Shown piece after piece: positions 6,555 through 11,870 of a DNA stretch of 11,870 bases. The notes beneath the pieces were generated by a model that was given only the letters and a program-made list of their open reading frames with translations, did no database searches and was not told the origin of the DNA. The stretch comes from JANQIV01 sp050117315 (GTDB lineage: Bacteria > Bacteroidota > Ignavibacteria > Ignavibacteriales > Melioribacteraceae). The translations under genes and the position numbers were made by a program. Where the stretch lies: contig JASFMY010000166.1 of NCBI GenBank assembly GCA_050117315.1, forward strand, positions 1-11,870. The letters run 5' to 3'. How positions within the stretch are numbered: position 1 is the first letter of the stretch; each line of letters opens with the position of its first letter.

Positions 6555-7646
6555 TTAGTTAAGCACTTTGAATTCAATTCTTCTGTTCATTGCACGTCCG
6601 CTTGCTTTTTTATTATCTGCTACCGGTTGCGATTCTCCGTAACCTTTGACAGTTAATCTACTTGCATTTACACCGCGGGCAACTAGGTAATTTTTAACAA
6701 CTTCTGCTCTTTTAACGGATAATTTTTGATTTGTGCTTTCCGATCCAATATTATCGGTATGCCCAGCAATTTCAACTTTCAGATCAGGATTCTGCAATAA
6801 TACTTGAACAGCATGGAACAATACAGGGTAAGCTTCCGATTTTAATTTAGCACTGTTGAAGTCAAAATTAACACCAACCAGAATCCATTTTGCTTCTTTC
6901 ATAACAGGTTTTTCAACAACAACTTCTTTTACTACTTCGCGGGGGATGTGTTTCTTAATTAGGTTTTCAACTCTTTCATAATCTATTGGATCATAGTCAA
7001 CTTTGATACCATCGTATAATTGACATAATTTTGAAGGTTCGCCAACATCAAACATATAAGTTAAACCCACGTTCAAACTCATATAGGTATCATTGTTGCC
7101 CCCAACTAAACCGCCGCCGCCGGAGTTACCCTGCAATCCGTCAAGCGCTCCATTAGTTACGGTATGATAGCCTAATTCTACATTAAATTTCCAATCTTCA
7201 TCAATGCCATAATCGGCACCCATTCCAATATTAAATTGGCTGTCGAATTCGTCATCAGCTGCCGGATTTGGGGGATTATCATGCATCATGTATATACCGC
7301 CAAAACCTACAGCCAAATAAGGAGTAACTACTTCACACGGAACAAATTTGTAAAGTAAGTCAAATGTTCCGGCAATAGCATTAGTACTTCCATCATTGGC
7401 CAATCCCGCTCCCCAATTGTAAGCTAAATGACTGTATTTTACTTGAAACCTTGCACCTACATGTTCTGAGAAATATCTCTCTATACCGACAAACCCGCCA
7501 TAAGATGCATTACTTACTGCAACATTAGTTTCAATAAGTCTGGGATAATTAAAACCAAAACCAAAGCCCCAGCTATCTTTTGCTAATTGTGCTTGTAATG
7601 ATACAGAAAATGACAAAAGTAAAAAAACTGTTAAAAGTTTTTTCAT
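6555..7646 (-). CDS. OmpA-family outer-membrane protein
   Basis: This is a 363-residue outer-membrane protein that ties the membrane to peptidoglycan. A signal peptide, MKKLLTVFLLLSFSVSLQAQ, is cleaved near residue 20. Residues about 21-202 form an eight-strand-type beta barrel with alternating aromatic strands, from SWGFGFGFNYPRLIE to YMSLNVGLTYMF. A glycine-rich loop (NSGGGGLVGGNND) lies at 174-186. Residues about 203-250 are a charged linker (IPREVVKEVVVEKPV). Residues about 255-363 are the OmpA C-terminal domain: VNFDFNSAKLK, then GHTDNIGS with the peptidoglycan-binding Asp298, LSVKRAEVV with Arg313, GYGESQP and the closing NRRIEF. ATG 7646 has a very good ribosome-binding site (AGGAGG, 7 nt spacer), suggesting high expression. 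It is a single-gene unit with its own promoter and terminator. Confidence 0.93.
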   Translation of the reverse strand: MKKLLTVFLLLSFSVSLQAQLAKDSWGFGFGFNYPRLIETNVAVSNASYGGFVGIERYFSEHVGARFQVKYSHLAYNWGAGLANDGSTNAIAGTFDLLYKFVPCEVVTPYLAVGFGGIYMMHDNPPNPAADDEFDSQFNIGMGADYGIDEDWKFNVELGYHTVTNGALDGLQGNSGGGGLVGGNNDTYMSLNVGLTYMFDVGEPSKLCQLYDGIKVDYDPIDYERVENLIKKHIPREVVKEVVVEKPVMKEAKWILVGVNFDFNSAKLKSEAYPVLFHAVQVLLQNPDLKVEIAGHTDNIGSESTNQKLSVKRAEVVKNYLVARGVNASRLTVKGYGESQPVADNKKASGRAMNRRIEFKVLN

Positions 7647-7707
7647 TAACCACCCTCCTCGCTAGTTTTAATAAAGTTTAACGTTAATTTGTAATTAATC
7701 GTAGTTT

Positions 7708-7735
7708 ATTTAATAAATTCATACCTAATAGTCAA
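7708..7735 (-). promoter_or_regulatory. Candidate sigma70-type promoter of the OmpA-family gene
   Basis: On the minus strand TTGACT (7735-7730, 5/6) and TTAAAT (7713-7708, 4/6) are separated by 16 bp. This would give a 5' untranslated region of about 55 nt. The leader contains the 10-bp palindrome TTAACGTTAA at 7678-7687. Confidence 0.5.
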
Positions 7736-7922
7736 GAAAATATATCCGCCAACCACCTTCACGTGATATTCAACATAAGTAGTTTTTTTTAGTTTAGAAA
7801 TCAATTTTTTGTTAATTTATTACTCAATATAATTTATATTTGTCTACTTTGGGTTTCAGAACAGAAGTGGAAAATAGAAAGGTTCTATTATTTGTTTGCC
7901 TGAGTTTTGTTTAATATCTTTT

Positions 7923-7996
7923 CGGGGTGTGGCGCAGTCCGGTAGCGCGCTTCGTTCGGGACGAAGAGGCCGTAGGTTCAAATCCTATCACCCCGA
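7923..7996 (+). tRNA. tRNA-Pro (anticodon CGG)
   Basis: A full cloverleaf folds from the sequence: acceptor CGGGGTG with CACCCCG (7923-7929, 7989-7995), D stem GCGC/GCGC, anticodon stem CTTCG/CGAAG, a seven-base loop TTCGGGA, a five-base variable region and T stem GTAGG/CCTAT with TTCAAAT. The anticodon at positions 34-36 is CGG, reading proline codon CCG, with the G37 expected of proline tRNAs. The discriminator base is A. CCA is not encoded, so it must be added after transcription. A possible promoter -10, TATAAT, lies at 7828-7833, but no good -35 is spaced from it. Confidence 0.96.
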
Positions 7997-8029
7997 CGAG
8001 AATAAAATATTTTTTCATGTTTATGTTTC

Positions 8030-8059
8030 TTGAAAAAGCTTCCTTTATCACTTTATAAT
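8030..8059 (+). promoter_or_regulatory. Strong sigma70-like promoter upstream of the dyad
   Basis: TTGAAA (8030-8035, 5/6) and a perfect TATAAT (8054-8059) are 18 bp apart. Predicted transcription start is near 8066, about 370 nt before the TonB receptor start codon. It would produce either a long leader for that gene or a separate short RNA. Confidence 0.5.
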
Positions 8060-8074
8060 TTATATATCCTTTTC

Positions 8075-8099
8075 TTTTTCATAATGTAATTATGAAAAA
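8075..8099. promoter_or_regulatory. Perfect 11-3-11 dyad, candidate operator or 5' hairpin
   Basis: TTTTTCATAAT at 8075-8085 is followed by GTA and by its exact inverse complement at 8089-8099. It begins about 9 bp after the predicted transcription start of the 8030-8059 promoter, a usual place for a repressor site. The core ATAAT-GTA-ATTAT resembles Fur/PerR-family boxes, but the central spacer is three bases, not one. It has no T-run after it, so it is not a terminator. Confidence 0.5.
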
Positions 8100-8356
8100 T
8101 AGTTTATGGATTTGAATAGAAACTTATTCTACAGTTTTCAAATTTATGTGATTGACATATATAGCGTCAAAACAGTTAAAGAAAAGACTCTATTACGCGA
8201 ATTACCTGATTAAGAGATGTAGCTATTTGGAAGAAAATTAAAATTTTGTGTATTTTTTTTATCTACATACAGCTACGGGAAAATAGATTTATTGCTTGAA
8301 TTTTAATGATGGGGGCTAATATCGGCATAAAATTAAGAAAATATTAAATTTTACCT

Positions 8357-8386
8357 TTGAAGTAGTTACTTGAGATGTTTTTTAAT
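8357..8386 (+). promoter_or_regulatory. Candidate proximal promoter of the TonB receptor gene
   Basis: TTGAAG (8357-8362) and TTTAAT (8381-8386, 5/6) are 18 bp apart, giving a leader of about 45 nt. TAATTTTG just downstream fits the Bacteroidota TAnnTTTG element. It is weaker than the promoter at 8030-8059. Confidence 0.35.
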
Positions 8387-8437
8387 AATTTTGTCTGTTT
8401 CAATTCAAAACAATCCAAAAAATAAAAAGGGGTACAA

Positions 8438-11149
8438 ATGAAAAAACATATGTACATTTTTATTGTTATGATTGGAATATTATTCTCCGGAATGATATAC
8501 GGACAATCATACACAATCAATGGTAAAGTAGTTAGTGAAATTAATGGGGAAGCACTAATCGGTGCAAATGTTTATTTAAAGGGAACTACAATGGGTGCTG
8601 CTACCAGCGAAAACGGTGAGTACACCATTGAAAACGTTCCCGAAGGTCAATATACCGTAATCTGTAGTTATATTGGTTTTGAAACTAAGAAACTCGAAAT
8701 TGATTTAACTGCTGATATGGAGCTTAATTTTGAATTGATTGATTTTGCGTTTTCTCTTAATGTGGAAGTAATTGCTGACAGAGCTAGGGAATTTGAAACT
8801 CCGGTAGCTTTTAAAACAATTGACAAAAAAGAAATCGAAACTACACTTGGTTCAAGAGATATTCCTTTAGCTTTAAATACAACTCCTTCTGTTTATGCTA
8901 CTTCCAGCGGCGGCGGTGCTGGTGATGGCCGTATTAATGTTAGAGGTTTTGATCAAAGAAATATTGCAGTTATGATTAATGGTGTTCCTGTTAACGATAT
9001 TGAATGGGGATGGGTATATTGGTCAAACTGGGACGGTGTTGGTGATGCTGCAGGCTCAATCCAGTTGCAAAGAGGTTTAAGTGCTACAACATTAAGCACT
9101 CCTTCAATAGGCGGTTCAATGAACTTAATTTCCGAACCTACAGCCCAGAATTTCGGAATTAGCTTTAAGCAGGAATTTGGTTCAGAAAGTTTTAAGAAAA
9201 GTAGTCTTTCGGCATCTTCAGGTTTGATTGATGGTAAATGGGCATTCAATACTACCATTGTAAGAAAAACCGGCGACGGTACGATAGATGCTCTGTGGAC
9301 AGATGCTTGGTCATATTACTTTGGCGCGGCTTACAATGTAAACGACAATAACAGAATTGAATTATATGCATTAGGCGCGCCTCAAAGACACGGTCAAAGA
9401 AGCTATAAATTAAATATTGCTACTTACGACCACGATTTTGCCAGAAGTTTAAGCGACACTGAAGACGGCTGGCTAGACGATCCCCAATTTGCCGAAAAAG
9501 ATCTGAAATATAACTGCAACTGGAACACTCTAACAACTTCCTATAATGGGAAACAATACTGGAACGGAAGCGAACACGACAGATATGACGATTCATTTAT
9601 AAATGAAAGAGAAAACTATTATCACAAACCTCAAGTTAACTTAAACTGGTATTCAAAATTTTCCGACGATATTAGTTTATACACTACTTTTTATTATTCA
9701 GGAGGTAGAGGCGGTGGTTCCGGATATTTCGGCAGCCCTTCATGGGATCGTTCTTTATCACAAAGAGTATTTGATTTTGATGCTACTATTGCTAGTAACC
9801 GGGCTGCAGGAATTATTACCGAGTACAGCGGCGTTCATCCGGATTACCAAAAAGGCGGTATTTTAAGAAACAGTGTTAACTCTCAAGATCAATTTGGCGC
9901 TATTGCTAAATTGGCATTCAAACTTAATAAAAACATAACTGCTCAAGTTGGTGTTGATTGGAGAACTGCTGAAGTTTTCCACTACAGGGAAGTTCGTGAC
10001 TTACTGGGAGCGACTGCAGTTTACTTTGATGAAAACGAATTTGAATCCGGCGACCAGTACTACAAAAAACTAGGCGACAAAATTGATTATGATTTTACAA
10101 ATACTGTGGACTGGATTGGCGGCTTTGCACATACCGAATATACGGCAGAAAAAGTTACTGCTTTTGGTATGGTTGGTTTTAATACAAAAAGCTACGGCTA
10201 TACCAACCATATGAAAAAAGGCACTGACGGCGGTGAACTTACTTCTGAAACCGACGCTTTTTTTGGTTATCAATTTAAAGCCGGTACAAGCTATCGTTTC
10301 AGCAAAGATGTAATGGCTTATGTAAACGGCGGTTATGTTTCTTCTGCTCCTATTTTCGACAACACAATCAACGATGTGACAGGCTTTGTTGTTGAAGACC
10401 CGGACAATGAAATTTTTATGTCGGTTGAAGGCGGACTTCAATACACAACAGGCGATGTACAATTAGCTGTTGCTTATTACTATACTCAATGGAATGACAG
10501 AGCAACAACAGTTTCTTATAATCTTGACGAGGATACGGAAGGGATGGTATTAATTTCCGGTATGGATCAATTACATAGAGGTTTTGAACTTGATTTCGCT
10601 TATCAACCAATCAGACAATTGAGATTTGAAGCAACAGCTTCTATAGGCAGATGGGAATATACAGACGATGTAAGTGCCCTTTATAAAGATTACTCAGCAG
10701 GCAGTGAAGAAAATGTTCCTTTCAATGCATATGTAGATGGACTTAAGGTTGGCGACAGCCCGCAAAGAGCATTAACATTTACTATTGGTTTATTCCCAAT
10801 AAAAGGAATGGGCTTATTTTTAACCGGCCATTCTTATGCTGATCACTATGCGGAGTGGGATCCTTTCGACAGAACTAATAAAGATGAAGCAGGAATTCAA
10901 CCTTGGAAAATACCTTCCTATAGTGTTTTTGATTTACATGCAAATTATGAGCTCCCACTTAATTTATCGGGAATCGGTCTTGAAGTCTTTTGCCACATCT
11001 TCAATTTATTTGATGAAGTTTATATATCTGATGCTTCGGATAACAGTTCTTACAATGCCTATGGTGAAAAAAACCACAAAGCTGATGATGCCGAAGTATA
11101 CTTCGGACTACCTCGATACGCTAATTTTGGTATTAGACTTCGTTATTAA
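8438..11149 (+). CDS. TonB-dependent outer-membrane receptor with carboxypeptidase-regulatory-like domain
   Basis: This is a 903-residue outer-membrane active transporter powered through TonB. A signal peptide runs to about residue 22 (MIYGQ). Residues about 25-105 are a carboxypeptidase-regulatory-like beta-sandwich (INGKVVSEINGEALIGANV, SENGEYTIENVPEGQYTV), a common N-terminal extension in Bacteroidota receptors. EVIADR at 110-115 may be the TonB box. Residues about 118-235 are the plug (INVRGFDQRNIAVMINGVPVN, GWVYWSNWDG, GGSMNLI). The rest is the 22-strand-type barrel, ending in PRYANFGIRLRY with the terminal aromatic needed for insertion. The ribosome-binding site AAGGGG sits 5 nt before the ATG. 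No SusD-like partner follows, so this is not a classical polysaccharide-uptake pair, and the substrate is unknown. The downstream ENPP-type gene hints at phosphorylated or nucleotide compounds, which is only inference. Confidence 0.93.
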   Translation: MKKHMYIFIVMIGILFSGMIYGQSYTINGKVVSEINGEALIGANVYLKGTTMGAATSENGEYTIENVPEGQYTVICSYIGFETKKLEIDLTADMELNFELIDFAFSLNVEVIADRAREFETPVAFKTIDKKEIETTLGSRDIPLALNTTPSVYATSSGGGAGDGRINVRGFDQRNIAVMINGVPVNDIEWGWVYWSNWDGVGDAAGSIQLQRGLSATTLSTPSIGGSMNLISEPTAQNFGISFKQEFGSESFKKSSLSASSGLIDGKWAFNTTIVRKTGDGTIDALWTDAWSYYFGAAYNVNDNNRIELYALGAPQRHGQRSYKLNIATYDHDFARSLSDTEDGWLDDPQFAEKDLKYNCNWNTLTTSYNGKQYWNGSEHDRYDDSFINERENYYHKPQVNLNWYSKFSDDISLYTTFYYSGGRGGGSGYFGSPSWDRSLSQRVFDFDATIASNRAAGIITEYSGVHPDYQKGGILRNSVNSQDQFGAIAKLAFKLNKNITAQVGVDWRTAEVFHYREVRDLLGATAVYFDENEFESGDQYYKKLGDKIDYDFTNTVDWIGGFAHTEYTAEKVTAFGMVGFNTKSYGYTNHMKKGTDGGELTSETDAFFGYQFKAGTSYRFSKDVMAYVNGGYVSSAPIFDNTINDVTGFVVEDPDNEIFMSVEGGLQYTTGDVQLAVAYYYTQWNDRATTVSYNLDEDTEGMVLISGMDQLHRGFELDFAYQPIRQLRFEATASIGRWEYTDDVSALYKDYSAGSEENVPFNAYVDGLKVGDSPQRALTFTIGLFPIKGMGLFLTGHSYADHYAEWDPFDRTNKDEAGIQPWKIPSYSVFDLHANYELPLNLSGIGLEVFCHIFNLFDEVYISDASDNSSYNAYGEKNHKADDAEVYFGLPRYANFGIRLRY

Positions 11150-11168
11150 TAATAAATAACATGTTGTA

Positions 11169-11198
11169 AAAAAGGCTGCTCATAGGAGCAGCCTTTTT
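11169..11198 (+). terminator. Rho-independent terminator of the TonB receptor gene
   Basis: A 13-bp perfect stem (11169-11181 with 11186-11198, core GGCTGCTC) has a four-base loop ATAG and ends in five T. It starts 19 bp after the stop codon. It separates the receptor from the ENPP-type gene, so the latter probably has its own expression or depends on read-through. Confidence 0.92.
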
Positions 11199-11220
11199 AA
11201 TTTACATTTTTCGGGGATAC

Positions 11221-11721
11221 ATGATGAAAAAAAAAATTTTTCTTTTAATATTTGCGTGTACATTAGTAATTTCTCAAAATGCTCCTTACACCATCCTGGT
11301 TTCTCTTGACGGATTCAGGTATGATTATTTGGATAGAAATATAACCCCGAATATGCAGAAAATTATTGACGACGGCGTGAGGGCTATTTCGCTGAGGCCT
11401 TCATATCCGTCAAAAACTTTCCCAAACCATTTAACAATCATTACCGGAATGCATCCTCAAAATCACGGGATAATTGCCAATAGATTCAAGAACCCTTTTT
11501 CAAATGAATTCTATGAAATGAAGGATACAGCCCAAATAAGAAACCCCAAATGGTATTTGGGTGAGGCTTTTGGGGAAACTGCCGAGAGACACAATATTAT
11601 AACGGCAAGTTATTACTGGCCGGGTTCTGAGCTGTCAGACCCGGAAAGAAGACCAACATATTTTCATTATTATAATCATAACTTTAAAGAATTTTATCTG
11701 GAAATGACAAAAAAAATATAA
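11221..11721 (+). CDS. Truncated nucleotide pyrophosphatase/phosphodiesterase (ENPP-type, alkaline phosphatase superfamily), probably non-functional
   Basis: The 166-residue product has a signal peptide (residues 1-18) and then the N-terminal part of a secreted ENPP-type phosphodiesterase. The first metal aspartate is in LVSLDGFR (Asp30). The threonine nucleophile is in YPSKTFPNH (Thr66), with Asn69 nearby. TGMHPQNHGI, NPKWYLGEAF, YYWPGSE and RRPTYF follow as in the family. Full-length relatives are about 400 residues. Here homology fades after YYNHN (about residue 153, position 11680), and the frame stops at 11721. All later metal ligands (the D-x-x-G-H, D-H-G-M and final histidine blocks) are absent in every downstream frame, so a single frameshift in the A-run at 11709-11716 does not restore it. 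ATG 11224 has better spacing from GGGGA than 11221. It may be a decayed gene or an insertion or recombination junction. Confidence 0.75.
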   Translation: MMKKKIFLLIFACTLVISQNAPYTILVSLDGFRYDYLDRNITPNMQKIIDDGVRAISLRPSYPSKTFPNHLTIITGMHPQNHGIIANRFKNPFSNEFYEMKDTAQIRNPKWYLGEAFGETAERHNIITASYYWPGSELSDPERRPTYFHYYNHNFKEFYLEMTKKI

Positions 11722-11740
11722 AGGCGGCTAAAGCTATATT

Positions 11741-11870
11741 ATGTCATTTACAGATAAAATTCTGTTGTGCGAAACCATCCCCCTTATTCTATGGGGATTT
11801 AATCCGGTTTCTATTTTATTTAATGATTCCTTTTTGATCTTCTTTTTTGTTTTTTCTCTTTCAATTAGGT
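11741..11870 (+). CDS. Hydrophobic reading frame running off the window (partial, unrecognised membrane protein)
   Basis: From ATG 11741 the frame is open for 43 residues to the edge. An in-frame stop lies just upstream at 11729-11731, so this ATG is the first possible start. The product is strongly hydrophobic, with two likely membrane segments around TIPLILWGF and SFLIFFFVFSLSI. The stretch ILFNDSFLIFFF faintly recalls the start of MBOAT acyltransferases, but that is too little to name it. Only a weak purine-rich stretch (GGCGG, 11 nt away) precedes the ATG. It may be a real gene that replaced the 3' part of the ENPP-type gene. Confidence 0.35.
   Translation, partial: MSFTDKILLCETIPLILWGFNPVSILFNDSFLIFFFVFSLSIR

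Larger units (their letters stand above)
7997..8437. other. Non-coding stretch between tRNA-Pro and the TonB receptor gene
   Basis: These 441 bp hold no reading frame of useful length. The visible content is a 7-bp repeat TTTTTCA/TGAAAAA (8011-8017, 8031-8037), a strong promoter-like pair at 8030-8059, an 11-3-11 dyad at 8075-8099 and a weaker promoter-like pair at 8357-8386. A T-run at about 8252-8259 follows a weak all-A/T hairpin and could end a short transcript. I recognise no riboswitch class here, and specifically no cobalamin-type core. Confidence 0.6.

Noticed and set aside
7678..7687. TTAACGTTAA palindrome in the leader of the OmpA-family gene
   Set aside because: It is short, AT-rich and without a second copy nearby, so it is compatible with chance.
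7835..7842. TATATTTG matching the Bacteroidota -7 promoter element upstream of tRNA-Pro
   Set aside because: The matching TTTG is 23 bp away, outside the usual 19-21 bp, and such motifs are common in this AT-rich DNA.
8152..8157. Perfect TTGACA -35 hexamer in the leader of the TonB receptor gene
   Set aside because: No acceptable -10 occurs 16-18 bp downstream; the best is TTAAAG with 3/6 matches.
11705..11721. Frameshift in the A-run as the cause of the short ENPP-type protein
   Set aside because: Adding or removing one A leads to frames that end soon and carry no ENPP motifs, so a simple frameshift does not explain the truncation.
1..11870. CRISPR arrays, insertion sequences, prophage or defence genes
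   Set aside because: No regularly spaced direct repeats, transposase motifs, integrase or phage proteins, or known defence domains are visible in any frame.

Overview
The window is AT-rich DNA from a Gram-negative bacterium, most likely in the Bacteroidota/Chlorobi/Ignavibacteria group. The evidence is an OmpA-type porin, a TonB receptor with an N-terminal carboxypeptidase-regulatory-like domain, a secreted DUF4783-type protein, a surface-type lipoprotein with a fibronectin III domain, and frequent weak Shine-Dalgarno sites. The phylum assignment is an inference from protein families; no rRNA gene is present.

Positions 1-7646 are read entirely on the minus strand. In transcription order they hold: an OmpA-family outer-membrane protein (7646-6555) with its own promoter and terminator; a pyrimidine operon pyrR-pyrB-pyrC (6343-3557) with a structured leader and a terminator; a lipoprotein (3407-2565) with a terminator; and a two-gene unit of a small secreted NTF2-like protein (2480-2028) and a large multi-pass membrane protein (2022 to beyond the left edge). 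The last is probably the sensory half of a histidine kinase.

Positions 7923 onward are read on the plus strand. They hold a tRNA-Pro (anticodon CGG), a 441-bp non-coding stretch containing a good sigma70-like promoter followed by a perfect 11-3-11 dyad, a 903-residue TonB-dependent receptor with a strong terminator, and a nucleotide pyrophosphatase/phosphodiesterase (ENPP-type) gene that stops after 166 residues. After its stop an unrelated hydrophobic reading frame opens and runs off the right edge.

In the pyr operon, pyrB and pyrC encode steps 2 and 3 of de novo UMP synthesis and pyrR encodes the UMP/PRPP-sensing RNA-binding regulator. The leader can fold so that the pyrR ribosome-binding site is paired, which suggests self-regulation. 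No dedicated novel defence or mobile system is visible. The points most worth checking are the pyrR leader, the promoter-plus-dyad upstream of the TonB receptor, the abrupt ENPP truncation, and the unusual sensor architecture at the left edge.
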